From the NCBI GenBank assembly GCA_017436225.1, contig JAFSDM010000001.1:1-64000 (forward strand): a stretch of DNA of 64,000 bases. The letters run 5' to 3'. This document shows, piece after piece, positions 7,451-16,389 of this stretch. Each line of letters begins with the position of its first letter. Position 1 is the first letter of the stretch. The notes under the pieces are model-generated. The model did not search any database. It worked only from the letters and a program-made list of their open reading frames with translations, and was not told the DNA's origin. The DNA is from Clostridia bacterium. GTDB taxonomy: Bacteria; Bacillota; Clostridia; Oscillospirales; Acutalibacteraceae. A program made the translations under genes and the position numbers.

Positions 7451-9451
7451 ATGAACAAAAAAGATTTCCCCACACGACAGGTGCATCTTGATTTTCACAC
7501 CTCTCCATACATACCGAAAATCGGTAGCAAATTTAACAAGGAGCAATTTCAGTCTGCTTTAAAAAAGGGTAATGTAGAAAGCATAACAGTGTTTGCAAAA
7601 TGCCACAACAGTATGTGCTATTACCCCACAAAAATTGGTGAAATGCACCCCGCTCTTGATTTTGATTTAACGGGAGCAATGGTAGATGCCGCCCACGAAA
7701 TTGGTGTTCGCGCACCCATTTACATAACTGCGGGTTGGTCAGAAAAGGATGCTTTGGCTCATCCCGAATGGCGCGCAAAGGTTTGCGACGAAGAAGATTT
7801 TTGTTCAAGGGACACACTTAAAGAGGCTATCGCAAAAGGTCCCGATACTCCACGCCCCCACGCCGCCTGGCACTTTTTATGCCTGAATGACGGTAACGAA
7901 TACACAAAGCATATTTACGCTTTAACCGAAGAGGTTTGCAAACGCTACAAGAGGGTAGACGGTCTTTTTTACGATATTTGTATGGTTGGACAAACCTGCC
8001 TTTGCGACTCCTGCAAAAAGGGAATGGCTGCAGTCGGTCTTGACCCATATAACCAAGAAGAAAACAAAAAATATTACACCGAAAAGCGCATTGCATTTAT
8101 GAGCAAATGCGAAAGTATTATGCGAAAATACCATCCAAACGGAACCATATTTTTCAATAGCGGCGGCGCCGACCAATATAGAGCCGCCTACCACGCAAAT
8201 CAAACCCATTTTGAAATGGAAAATTTACCAACTGCTTGGGGCGGATATGACCAACTTCCCAGACGCGCAAAATTCTTTAGTAGAACAGGCAAGCCCTATA
8301 TGGGAATGACAGGCAAATTCCACCTTGATTGGGGCGAATTCGGCGGTTTTAAAAGCGGAGAAGCTCTTAAATATGAAGTATCTACTATGGCGCTTTACGG
8401 TGCGGCTTGTTCCATAGGCGACCATATGCACCCGCAAGGCGAAATGGAAATGCAAACCTATGAAAACATCGGCGTTGCCTATAATTATTTAGAAAAAATT
8501 GCCCCTTACTGCTACGGCGGAGAGTCTACCGCAAGGGTTGGTATTTGGCTCTCGGAAAAGACCCGTGTGAGAAGTGATGCGGGTATTTCAAATATTCTGC
8601 TTGAAAATCAAATAGATTATGACGTTATTTTTGATAATGATTTTACCCCGTTTGACCTTGTTATTTTCCAAGATGGCGCAGTTTTAAATGATGAAGCTAT
8701 CCAAAAGCTTAATGAATACATTTCAAATGGCGGCAAGGTTTTATTTATGGGTGACGGACTTGTTAAAAACGGCAAGTTCCAAATTGATTGCGGCGCCGAA
8801 TACCTTGGCGGTCCTGAATTTGACTGCGATTATATCACCACCGACCTTGCAAAAGAAAACGGTCTGCCAAATGCGCCTATGCTTTGTAATCTGCCCGCCG
8901 AAAGGGTTAAGGTTACAAACGGCGAGGTTAAGGCAGAAGTGCTTTACCCCTATTTTAGCCGAACGGTATCAAAATTCTCGGGTCACAAAAACACCCCACA
9001 CAACCCGAATGGAGAACGTTTACCCGCTATTATTAAAAAGGGCAATATTGTATATATGGCGCACCCAATGGCAAAGCTTTATTTTGAAATGGGAAGCATC
9101 TACCAAAAACGATATTTAATGATGGCTATTAACCTTTTAAACCCCCAAAAAGCCTTTGAAACTGAGGGATTAGGTTCTATGGGCAGAGCTTCTATGATAC
9201 ACCAAAAGGAGCAAAACCGTTACTGCCTTAATATGACCTACGCAACCCCCATTCGCCGCGGCGCCGCCGAAATTATAGAAGATATTGCTGATATTTATAA
9301 CGTAAAAATTGCTATTGACGTTAAAGAAAAGATTAAAAAAGCGTATCTTGGCGTAACGGGTGAAGCCCTTGAAATTACTATGGAAGACGGCAAACAAACA
9401 GTAACCGTTCCAAAGTTTAATTGCCACGCAAGTGTTGTTTTTGAATATTAA
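7451..9451 (+). CDS. putative glycoside hydrolase (GHL6 type) with beta-galactosidase trimerisation-like domain
   Basis: A 666-aa cytoplasmic protein without signal peptide. The N-terminal two thirds look like the hypothetical glycosyl hydrolase 6 family, a TIM-barrel related to family 42/fucosidase-like enzymes: ITVFAKCHNSMCYYPTK (strand with aromatic substrate residues), YITAGWSE, HFLCLNDGNEY and VDGLFYDICMVG (acidic active-site candidates). From about residue 370 a glutamine-amidotransferase-like fold follows (VIFQDGAVLNDEAI, GGKVLFMGDGLV), as in beta-galactosidase trimerisation domains. A CDSC motif could bind metal. I start at ATG 7451, with AGGAGA 7 nt upstream, rather than GTG 7412. 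It stands alone between two terminated genes. Substrate unknown. Confidence 0.7.
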   Translation: MNKKDFPTRQVHLDFHTSPYIPKIGSKFNKEQFQSALKKGNVESITVFAKCHNSMCYYPTKIGEMHPALDFDLTGAMVDAAHEIGVRAPIYITAGWSEKDALAHPEWRAKVCDEEDFCSRDTLKEAIAKGPDTPRPHAAWHFLCLNDGNEYTKHIYALTEEVCKRYKRVDGLFYDICMVGQTCLCDSCKKGMAAVGLDPYNQEENKKYYTEKRIAFMSKCESIMRKYHPNGTIFFNSGGADQYRAAYHANQTHFEMENLPTAWGGYDQLPRRAKFFSRTGKPYMGMTGKFHLDWGEFGGFKSGEALKYEVSTMALYGAACSIGDHMHPQGEMEMQTYENIGVAYNYLEKIAPYCYGGESTARVGIWLSEKTRVRSDAGISNILLENQIDYDVIFDNDFTPFDLVIFQDGAVLNDEAIQKLNEYISNGGKVLFMGDGLVKNGKFQIDCGAEYLGGPEFDCDYITTDLAKENGLPNAPMLCNLPAERVKVTNGEVKAEVLYPYFSRTVSKFSGHKNTPHNPNGERLPAIIKKGNIVYMAHPMAKLYFEMGSIYQKRYLMMAINLLNPQKAFETEGLGSMGRASMIHQKEQNRYCLNMTYATPIRRGAAEIIEDIADIYNVKIAIDVKEKIKKAYLGVTGEALEITMEDGKQTVTVPKFNCHASVVFEY

Positions 9452-9480
9452 GGTATAAAAATCCAAACTATAAAAAAAGA

Positions 9481-9518
9481 AAATGCGAAAGAAGTAAATT
9501 AACTTCCTTCGCATTTTT
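9481..9518. terminator. bidirectional terminator
   Basis: AAATGCGAAAGAAGT / ACTTCCTTCGCATTTTT hairpin between the convergent GHL6 gene and glyA. Confidence 0.8.
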
Positions 9519-9530
9519 CATTGCTTTTAA

Positions 9531-10781
9531 TTATTTATAAAGAGGGAATTTTTCGCAGATTTCGGCTACGCCTGCACGGATTTCTTCCTTTTTACCTTCA
9601 AAATCACGAATGGTAAGGGTAATAAGGTCGGCGATTTTTCTCATTTCCTCTACGCCAAGACCGCGGGTTGTAGCGGCGGGTGTACCAATTCTTACACCGC
9701 TGGTTACAAATGGCTTCTCGGGGTCGTTAGGAATTGCGTTTTTATTAACGGTAATGTAAACCTCATCTAAGCGATGCTCAAGCTCTTTACCTGTGATACC
9801 TGTGCCAATAAGATCTAAGAGCATAAGGTGGTTATCGGTACCGCCTGATACAAGGTTAATTCCGTTTTCCTTAAAGCGTTCTGCCATTGCGTTAGCGTTT
9901 TCAACAACGCGCTTTTGGTATTCCTTAAACTCATCGGTAAGTGCCTCGCCAAGGCAAACTGCTTTAGCGGCAATAACGTGCTCTAACGGACCGCCCTGTG
10001 TACCCGGGAAAATTGCCTTATCAATAGCGGCGGCGTGTTCAGCCTTGCAGAGAATTAAGCCGCCACGGGGACCGCGAAGGGTTTTGTGGGTTGTAGTTGT
10101 AACAACATCGGCATAGGGTACGGGATTTTGGTGAAGACCTGCGGCAACAAGACCTGCAATGTGAGCCATATCAACCATAAAGAGTGCTCCAACCTCTTTG
10201 GCAATATCTGCAATAACATCAAACCTTATTTCTCTTGGATATGCAGATGCACCCGCAACAATAAGCTTGGGTTTGCACTCCTTTGCTACCTTGCGCATTT
10301 CATCATAATCAATAAAACCGTCATCAGAAACGCCGTAGGGAACGAAGTTATAATGCTTACCAGAAGCATTTACAGGTGAACCGTGAGTAAGGTGACCGCC
10401 GTGAGCAAGATTCATACCCATAATAGTATCGCCAATATTTACAAGCGCCTGATAAGCCGCCATGTTAGCATTTGCGCCCGAGTGGGGCTGAACGTTTGCG
10501 TGGTCTGCACCAAAAAGCTTTTTAGCGCGCTCTCTTGCCAAATCTTCAACAACATCTACACAGTAACAACCGCCGTAATAACGCTTACCCGGATAACCCT
10601 CGGCATATTTATTTGTAAGAACAGAACCCATTGCTGCCATAACAGCAGGGGATACGAAGTTTTCAGAAGCTATAAGCTCAATATTTCTTTGCTGACGCTC
10701 AAGCTCCTTTTTCATTGCTTCGCCAACCTCGGGGTCCGATGCGGTGACAAAACCAATAGTGTCCATTAAATTTTCAAACAT
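9531..10781 (-). CDS. glyA: serine hydroxymethyltransferase
   Basis: Interconverts serine plus tetrahydrofolate with glycine plus 5,10-methylene-THF; a homodimeric, PLP-dependent, cytosolic enzyme and the main source of one-carbon units. The 416-aa length is normal. Diagnostic segments are [43 protein letters not shown], the PLP lysine in [14 protein letters not shown] (about residue 229) and [23 protein letters not shown] precedes the ATG. It links functionally with serA and serC at 21-23.5 kb. Confidence 0.98.
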   Translation of the reverse strand: MFENLMDTIGFVTASDPEVGEAMKKELERQQRNIELIASENFVSPAVMAAMGSVLTNKYAEGYPGKRYYGGCYCVDVVEDLARERAKKLFGADHANVQPHSGANANMAAYQALVNIGDTIMGMNLAHGGHLTHGSPVNASGKHYNFVPYGVSDDGFIDYDEMRKVAKECKPKLIVAGASAYPREIRFDVIADIAKEVGALFMVDMAHIAGLVAAGLHQNPVPYADVVTTTTHKTLRGPRGGLILCKAEHAAAIDKAIFPGTQGGPLEHVIAAKAVCLGEALTDEFKEYQKRVVENANAMAERFKENGINLVSGGTDNHLMLLDLIGTGITGKELEHRLDEVYITVNKNAIPNDPEKPFVTSGVRIGTPAATTRGLGVEEMRKIADLITLTIRDFEGKKEEIRAGVAEICEKFPLYK

Positions 10782-10885
10782 AGTTTATTCTCCTTATAAA
10801 AGTAAAATCAACGTTACTATTATACAATAATCTGTGAGTAATTACAATACAGAAAAAATACAAAATAGCCTTTAAATACGAAATA

Positions 10886-11557
10886 TTATGGCTTAATTAC
10901 CCAATTTATAGGCTCTATGCCGTTTTCCGCTAAAAATTTATTGGCTTTAGAAAAATGCTTACAGCCAAAAAAGCCTCTATACGCCGAAAGGGGGCTGGGG
11001 TGGGGCGCCTCTAACTTAAGGTGGATAGGGTTGGTAATTAGCCTTGCCTTTTCGGCGGCGGGCTTACCCCAAAGTAAAAATACAACGGGGGTTTGCTTTT
11101 GGTTAAGCTTTTCAATAACGTGGTCGGTAAAATGCTCCCACCCGTTACCTCTATGGCTTGCCGCCTGACCGCTTCTTACAGTAAGCACGGTGTTAAGCAT
11201 TAAAACGCCTTGATCTGCCCAATCCTTTAAATAACCGTGGTTTGGAGGCTCAAATCCAAGGTCGCTTTTAAGCTCCTTATAAATATTTTGTAGTGATGGG
11301 GGAATATCAACGCCCTTTTTTACCGAAAAGCATAGTCCGTGTGCCTGACCCTCGCCGTGGTATGGGTCCTGACCTATTATAACCGCCTTTATGCTTTCAA
11401 AAGAGGTGTATTTGAGGGCATTAAAAATATCATATTTATCGGGATATACGGTTTTTGTGGAATATTCTTCCTTTAGAAAGCTTCTAAGATATAAATAATA
11501 GGGGGCTTTCCATTCGTTTTTTAAAATGTCATCCCAGTCATTTCCAATATTTACCAT
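10886..11557 (-). CDS. ung: uracil-DNA glycosylase, family 1
   Basis: Excises uracil from DNA to start base-excision repair. The 223-aa product has the water-activating loop GQDPYHGEGQAHGLCFSV (catalytic Asp) and the minor-groove loop HPSPLSAYRGF (catalytic His), both intact. I start it at ATG 11557 (MVNIGNDWDDIL, with an AAGAAGAA stretch upstream). The frame runs up to 11608, but that ATG is part of the hairpin terminating the upstream gene. No operon partner. Confidence 0.96.
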   Translation of the reverse strand: MVNIGNDWDDILKNEWKAPYYLYLRSFLKEEYSTKTVYPDKYDIFNALKYTSFESIKAVIIGQDPYHGEGQAHGLCFSVKKGVDIPPSLQNIYKELKSDLGFEPPNHGYLKDWADQGVLMLNTVLTVRSGQAASHRGNGWEHFTDHVIEKLNQKQTPVVFLLWGKPAAEKARLITNPIHLKLEAPHPSPLSAYRGFFGCKHFSKANKFLAENGIEPINWVIKP

Positions 11558-11574
11558 AACAATTCTTCTTTTTA

Positions 11575-11608
11575 AAATGACCGACAGACTAAATAGCCTG
11601 TCGGTCAT
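11575..11608 (-). terminator. terminator of the SGNH-like lipoprotein gene
   Basis: Perfect 11-bp stem ATGACCGACAG / CTGTCGGTCAT with a short T/A tail on the minus strand. It overlaps the apparent upstream extension of ung. Confidence 0.7.
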
Positions 11609-11623
11609 AAGTTATTTTTTTAA

Positions 11624-13279
11624 TTATTTAGTTGCAAGACCTAAGATGTAGGTAGAACCTTTCTCATCATAAATTCTGAATTCAATCTGAGTAGTGCCCT
11701 TAGGAATTAACAATGCGGAAGTCTTACCGCAGTTAGGAGATTCAGCAAAGGTTTTAAGGTCGCCTGCAGGAAGCTTAAGGCACTTGCCGGAATGTGTAGC
11801 TTTGCCGGAAGCATTAGTACAAATTACAGAAATAGGTGAGTAAGGAGCAAGAGGATGTGAGCCATCAACTGCCTTAGAACCAACCTGAGCGGTAGTAACG
11901 AACATTAAGTAGGTATCTTCTTTAATCTCGGGAACGGTTAATTTGAGATAGTGAGGATCAACCTCTTTAGATGCCACAGTTGCGGAATCACCGCTCTGTG
12001 CAATGTAGTGTTTATAGGTTAAAATAGAGTTGGTGAGACCGTTCTGATCATCATTTTTGAGATATTGATAACCAAAGAGTTCATCAGAACTGCCGTTAAT
12101 AAAATCAAGGTCAAAAGCATAGCCTTTTGCTTTGCCCTCAACAATTTGAGTAATATTTAAGAAGGAAGTATTCATATACTCATCGTTACCGAAATAACTT
12201 TCGGTAGGATATTTGAAGTTAGCATTAGCGCTGGAGCCCTTAGCCTTAGCAACATTAATTAAGTGAGTAACTGCGCCGTAAAGCATACTGTGAGCAGGAT
12301 CCTTATAGATGGTATTATCCAAACCAAGGTCTTTCCAGGTGATAAGAGGACGCTCGATTTGAGTGGTAACCTCAACAAGCTCTGCTAAAACTTCCCAAAG
12401 TGCATACTCTAAGTCAATAACAGGGAGACTATAGTACTCAGCAAGCTGTTTGTGCTGTTTAGAAGCAGAAGAGAAGACATCGGGGTTGGATGCATTCAAT
12501 TTGTAAGAATTAATCTCTGCAGCTGTAAGAATTAAAGATACAACAGCAGGAGAATTCTTGGACTGAAGAATACGACGGATAAGGTTATCGTATGCGTAAG
12601 CATTGGAAGTAGCTGCAGCGTTAATAGCGTCTTGAACTGCGAAATCAAGGAATACGATATCGGGCTCATAACGTAATACATCGTGCTCTACACGTAAGCA
12701 AGCGAGCTTAGAGGTAAGGTTATAAGAACCAGCCTTGTAAACCTCGCAAGGACCAACGTTAACTTCAAACCACTCTTTGAACTGATCAGCATAAGTTGCA
12801 TCAACGGTTTCATACTCAGTATTGTCAGCGGTATTAGCTGCATTACCGTAGAATACGATTTTTACGGTTTTGCCGGACTCAGCCTTTTTAATAGCCTTTA
12901 CTAAACGACCAAGCTCACCTTCAGAAGAAAGAGAATCTTTATTGAAGGTCTCATCTACACCCTGGAGAAGGTTTTCATAGCGTTGCTCAACAGGAGAAAG
13001 CTCAACTGAGGGTACTTCTTCTTCGGGCTCTTCTTCAGGCTCATTGGGTTGCTCGTTGGGCTCTTCATAGTCATATTGAGGTTCAGAAGAAGGCTCTTCC
13101 TCAGGCTCAGAGGAAACATCTTCTTCAGGCTCAGAAGAAACATCATCATCTGTATCAGATGAAACATCTGCAGTAACATCATCTGCAGGTTCGGAGGATG
13201 CACCGCCCTTGTCGGAACAACCGGTAAAGGTTGCAAATAACATTAAAAATACCAATAATAAAGCTAATAATTTTTTCAT
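11624..13279 (-). CDS. surface lipoprotein with a degenerate SGNH-hydrolase-like domain
   Basis: A 551-aa lipoprotein: basic signal peptide with lipobox ATFTGC (Cys about residue 21), then an acidic Ser/Glu/Pro spacer with repeated VSSEPEED units (about 30-95), then an SGNH/GDSL-like domain (about 125-345) and a beta-rich C-terminal domain. In the SGNH part the usual G-G-S-I-T block reads FYGNAAN, the F-A-V-N-D block reads FAVQD, and only the last block DPAHS keeps the Asp-x-x-His pair. The nucleophile serine and oxyanion asparagine therefore appear replaced, which argues against ordinary esterase activity. Family placement is by pattern only; a carbohydrate-binding or structural role is a guess. 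Monocistronic, with its own terminator. Confidence 0.6.
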   Translation of the reverse strand: MKKLLALLLVFLMLFATFTGCSDKGGASSEPADDVTADVSSDTDDDVSSEPEEDVSSEPEEEPSSEPQYDYEEPNEQPNEPEEEPEEEVPSVELSPVEQRYENLLQGVDETFNKDSLSSEGELGRLVKAIKKAESGKTVKIVFYGNAANTADNTEYETVDATYADQFKEWFEVNVGPCEVYKAGSYNLTSKLACLRVEHDVLRYEPDIVFLDFAVQDAINAAATSNAYAYDNLIRRILQSKNSPAVVSLILTAAEINSYKLNASNPDVFSSASKQHKQLAEYYSLPVIDLEYALWEVLAELVEVTTQIERPLITWKDLGLDNTIYKDPAHSMLYGAVTHLINVAKAKGSSANANFKYPTESYFGNDEYMNTSFLNITQIVEGKAKGYAFDLDFINGSSDELFGYQYLKNDDQNGLTNSILTYKHYIAQSGDSATVASKEVDPHYLKLTVPEIKEDTYLMFVTTAQVGSKAVDGSHPLAPYSPISVICTNASGKATHSGKCLKLPAGDLKTFAESPNCGKTSALLIPKGTTQIEFRIYDEKGSTYILGLATK

Positions 13280-13415
13280 AGTATTCTCCCTACTTTATTT
13301 TTCTTTAAATACCCGAAAATACCTACACAAATATTCTAGGATATTATCCAAGATAATTTTATAACATTTTGCCCTTTTTGGGAAGTCTAATTTTTTTCTA
13401 TTCAATAGTAAAAAA

Positions 13416-14966
13416 TTAAACCGTTTTCGACTTTTTGCCCTTAAATAGGTGTTTTTTTGATAAAATATTTCCTATGTTCAGTCCGCCAAAAACAATCAAA
13501 AAAGCAACATACAGTATGCTTAACACGGTAACGCTGACTACTAAGTACCATATATTGACTTGTTTTATACCTGAGCAGATATAATCGGCAATAAACGCCG
13601 CTAATATTGCGCAAAAAAACGGCTTTAAAAAATATTTTTTGAAATCCCACGGAACCTTTGTGACTTTAAGGATTTTAAAAACCGAACAACAGGCGGTAAA
13701 CAGATTGCTGAAGAGCATAACACCCAAAAATCCCAGCATACCGAATTTCGGAACAAGGAAAAACACCAAAATAAGGCGAACGAGAGAATCCGTAACATTT
13801 ATTTTAAAAAGAAAGTTTTGTTCATCAAGCCCCTTTAAAACGCCATCGGCAATAAGGTCGATATACATAAATGGCACAAGCGGGGCAAGTGACTTTATAA
13901 GCCAACCTACTGAATTGCTTTTATAAACAAGCTCGCCAATAGGCTCGGCTGCCGCAAAAAACACGGCGCCAACCAAAAAAGAGGTTAAAGCGGTTGAAAG
14001 AAAAATCTTTTCCACCGCATTTTGCACCGAACCCATTCTTTTTTCTGCCACCGACTGAGTAATTTCAGGGATTAAAAGGGAAGATATTGCCGATAGCAAA
14101 GAGGCAGGGAACAAAAGAATGGGAATAGCCATACCCTTTACCATACCAAACTGCTCTAAGGCAGAGCTTTTTGTGCCCGAATATTTGGCAAGGCAGGTAG
14201 GGGTTAAAAGGCTCTCGGCTGTGCGCAGGGCGGTATGCAGATATCTGCCGGACGAAATCGGAGCCGAAATTCTAAAAATTTCTGAAAAGGCGGCTCTTTT
14301 TTTAAGGGGAGCTACCGCCTTTTTGCTGAGCTTTTTAAAATCAAAGCGGTAGAATACCCACAAAAGAAAACAGCCAACACCTTCGGCGACAGACTCGCCA
14401 AGCAAAACTGCGGCAGAGGTAGCGGCAAGACCCATATGTGAAAATTTATTTATAAGAAGCATAATTATGCCAATTCTTGCAAACTGCTCCATAATTTGGC
14501 AGATAGATGGCGGAAGCGTGCTTCGGCGAGCAAGAAAGTACCCCCTAAGGCAGGAGCAGACGCCTATAAAGGGAAGTCCCAGACAGAGGGCTTTAAGGCT
14601 AAGCGCCGCGCGGGAATCACCTATTAAATATTTTGAAATGGGAGCGGAAAAAGCAATTATTACGGCAGAAGAAAGCAGAGCAATTATAAGTGATACTCCC
14701 GAAGAGATATAAAGCACCCTTTTAGCGCCTGATTTATCGCCAAGGGTGAGGCGTTCGGTGGTAATTCTGGTAACGGCGGTAGAAATGCCGGAGGTTGCAA
14801 AGGTAGAAGCTAAAACATAAACCGAAAAAATCACCTGATAAAGTCCCATACCCTCGGCGCCGATTTTGCCAACAAGCCAAACTCTGAAAACCATACCGAT
14901 TATGCGCAAAATAAAGGATGTAAGTGTTAAAACGAATGTATTTTTTATAAATAAAACCTTTTTCAT
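13416..14966 (-). CDS. SpoVB-like polysaccharide flippase (MOP/MviN superfamily)
   Basis: An integral membrane protein of 516 aa with about 12-14 predicted helices. The N-terminus (FVLTLTSFILRIIGMVFRVWLVGKIG, here broken as FVLTLTSFILRIIGM then VFRVWLVGKIG) is typical of stage V sporulation protein B and related lipid-linked oligosaccharide flippases, as is GMGLYQVIFSVY near residue 40. In spore formers SpoVB is needed for cortex synthesis. Several paralogues usually exist, so this could equally be a vegetative cell-wall flippase; I therefore leave out a gene symbol. It stands alone, minus strand, just before the tRNA-Pro locus. Confidence 0.75.
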   Translation of the reverse strand: MKKVLFIKNTFVLTLTSFILRIIGMVFRVWLVGKIGAEGMGLYQVIFSVYVLASTFATSGISTAVTRITTERLTLGDKSGAKRVLYISSGVSLIIALLSSAVIIAFSAPISKYLIGDSRAALSLKALCLGLPFIGVCSCLRGYFLARRSTLPPSICQIMEQFARIGIIMLLINKFSHMGLAATSAAVLLGESVAEGVGCFLLWVFYRFDFKKLSKKAVAPLKKRAAFSEIFRISAPISSGRYLHTALRTAESLLTPTCLAKYSGTKSSALEQFGMVKGMAIPILLFPASLLSAISSLLIPEITQSVAEKRMGSVQNAVEKIFLSTALTSFLVGAVFFAAAEPIGELVYKSNSVGWLIKSLAPLVPFMYIDLIADGVLKGLDEQNFLFKINVTDSLVRLILVFFLVPKFGMLGFLGVMLFSNLFTACCSVFKILKVTKVPWDFKKYFLKPFFCAILAAFIADYICSGIKQVNIWYLVVSVTVLSILYVAFLIVFGGLNIGNILSKKHLFKGKKSKTV

Positions 14967-15126
14967 AATATCACGCTCCGCTAAATAATATATATGAAAA
15001 GGCAGGAGAAAAAATAATTATAAAATTTACCTTTAAATAAACTTGACAATGGGGCAAAAAATTTATATAATAATAGGGCGTTTTATAAAGCGAATTCACC
15101 GATATATAATATGTATATAAATATTT

Positions 15127-15203
15127 CGAGGTGTGGCTCAGTTTGGTAGAGCGCTGCGTTCGGGACGCAGAGGTCGCGTGTTCGAATCCCGTCACCTCGA
15201 CCA
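15127..15203 (+). tRNA. tRNA-Pro (CGG)
   Basis: The acceptor stem CGAGGTG pairs with CACCTCG, with discriminator A and encoded CCA. Anticodon arm CTGCG-TTCGGGA-CGCAG gives CGG. The T arm contains GTTCGAATC. Seventy-seven nt. The last 18 nt of the gene are repeated at 15393-15410. Confidence 0.95.
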
Positions 15204-15204
15204 A

Positions 15205-15241
15205 TAATAAAAGAGTGTCCTTGTGGCGCTCTTTTATTTTT
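15205..15241 (+). terminator. terminator of tRNA-Pro
   Basis: ATAAAAGAG / CTCTTTTAT stem followed by a T run immediately after the CCA end. Confidence 0.7.
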
Positions 15242-15257
15242 TATTGAAAGAATGCGG

Positions 15258-15410
15258 GATGAGAACACGCGAAGCGTGTGTACGTCGAAACAGTTCAAAA
15301 GGCGCGATAGCCTTTTGAAACTGTGAAGTCTCGAGCACCGCAAAGCCTTTCGGGCACCGCTCGGAGCGGTCGAAAGGGGGTGGGCGAAGAGTATCCCGTC
15401 ACCTCGACCA
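15258..15410 (+). repeat. hairpin-rich insert ending in a copy of the tRNA-Pro 3' end
   Basis: Three successive palindromes: CACGC/GCGTG (15266-15278), CAGTTCAAAAGGC/GCCTTTTGAAACTG (about 15290-15324) and CTTTCG...CGAAAG enclosing ACCGCTC/GGAGCGGT (15347-15376). The segment ends with ATCCCGTCACCTCGACCA (15393-15410), identical to the tRNA-Pro 3' end at 15186-15203. It looks like a second tRNA copy from which all but the 3' end was replaced. Confidence 0.55.
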
Positions 15411-15453
15411 AAATCAAAAATCCGTTCACGAAAGTGGACGGATTTTTGATTTT
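15410..15453 (+). terminator. tRNA-type terminator, second copy
   Basis: AAATCAAAAATCCGTTCAC / GTGGACGGATTTTTGATTT. Its stem core is the same as that of the tRNA-Leu terminator at 1580-1617, and it follows the duplicated tRNA-Pro 3' end directly. Confidence 0.75.
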
Positions 15454-15558
15454 GTACTATTCATTTTTCATTATTAGGTATTCATCATTCACTAAAACGG
15501 ATTTCCGTAATGAATAATGAATGATGAAATCGCTTCGCTGATGAATAATGAAAAATTA
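15454..15558 (+). repeat. tRNA-associated AT-rich repeat, copy 2 (MITE-like)
   Basis: Same architecture as 1471-1578: ACTATTCATTTTTCATTATT at one end, GATGAATAATGAAAAATTA at the other, with AACGGATTTCCG and ATCGCTTCGCTGATG inside. The orientation relative to the tRNA is conserved between the two loci. Confidence 0.65.
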
Positions 15559-15648
15559 AAATAATCAAGTAGATATGTACTGTTTTTGACTGCTAAAACC
15601 CAGTGTTTATGCGGATTTGCGCTTGATTACTATAACACTACTCCGACC

Positions 15649-15686
15649 AAAAATCCGTGTTTCCCCTATGGGAGACACGGATTTTT
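15649..15686 (+). terminator. orphan terminator after a CTCCGACCA tRNA-end-like sequence
   Basis: AAATCCGTGTTTCCCC / GGGAGACACGGATTTTTT hairpin, preceded by CTCCGACCA (15641-15649), which resembles a tRNA 3' end. No tRNA body can be drawn upstream. The rest of 15559-15810 shows nothing coding. Confidence 0.55.
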
Positions 15687-15810
15687 TATGTCTTATTCTT
15701 TGGTTAATGCGTAGTTGTTTTTATACCACTATTGCTAAAAACAGCAACATCCCTATCAATAAAATAGCGGGATGAGAACCAAAACTATTTATCGCCGATG
15801 TTTGTTAAAT

Positions 15811-16389
15811 TTACAATAATTGCGAATTAACTTTTCTCAAAAGATTTACACCAAGAAGGAAAACAATAACACAAACGGCAGAGCCGGTTGCAGTGTTCAT
15901 TATTCTTATCGTGCCTTCCGCCATTTCTCCGAAGGATACAAGCATTGACCTTTGCAGAGAAAATATTGACACAAAGGCATCTGCAAAGGATATATTTCTT
16001 AATGTTTTCACCTTTAAGGATGCACTCCGTCTTGACTTTGCCAAATTAACCGAAGCCAAAGTTATCTTTGTAAAGGCATATACGGCAATGGTTATCATCA
16101 CAATTTTACTATAGACAGTTCCTCTGTCTTGCACAGTTGCGAGTACGACAGTACCTACAAGAGGCAAGGTCATTACCATTAGCAAAATTCCCGTGAATTG
16201 CTTTATGAAGGCGGTGTTCTCTTTTTTCGAGCGAAGAACGGTATATCTGACTACGCTTAAAACTGCGTAATATACACCAATTGTCAACAACCACCAAGAA
16301 TGTGTTATACACCCAATAACAATGTTATGGCCGCCAAACGCTATGTTGACTGCAAGGCTTCCAAATGCCAGTTTATATATTCTGCTCAT
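15811..16389 (-). CDS. hypothetical membrane protein, 192 aa
   Basis: Six hydrophobic stretches suggest a polytopic membrane protein: about residues 10-30, 33-52, 66-85, 93-112, 134-152 and 167-186. The segment between helices 4 and 5 is basic (NLAKSRRSASLKVKTL). No family recognised. It overlaps the preceding TetR gene by 17 bp, so it is cotranscribed and translationally coupled. The likely arrangement is a TetR repressor controlling its own operon with two membrane proteins. A transport or stress role is possible but not shown. Confidence 0.65.
   Translation of the reverse strand: MSRIYKLAFGSLAVNIAFGGHNIVIGCITHSWWLLTIGVYYAVLSVVRYTVLRSKKENTAFIKQFTGILLMVMTLPLVGTVVLATVQDRGTVYSKIVMITIAVYAFTKITLASVNLAKSRRSASLKVKTLRNISFADAFVSIFSLQRSMLVSFGEMAEGTIRIMNTATGSAVCVIVFLLGVNLLRKVNSQLL

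Noticed and set aside
10383..10769. 128-codon ORF antisense to glyA
   Set aside because: Lies wholly within a secure gene and mirrors its codon pattern; no regulatory signals.
14971..15343. Overlapping minus-strand ORFs across tRNA-Pro
   Set aside because: They read through the tRNA in antisense and the hairpin island; typical false predictions at tRNA loci.
15600..15650. A third tRNA ending in CTCCGACCA
   Set aside because: No T arm, anticodon arm or acceptor partner can be drawn upstream; only the last bases resemble a tRNA end.
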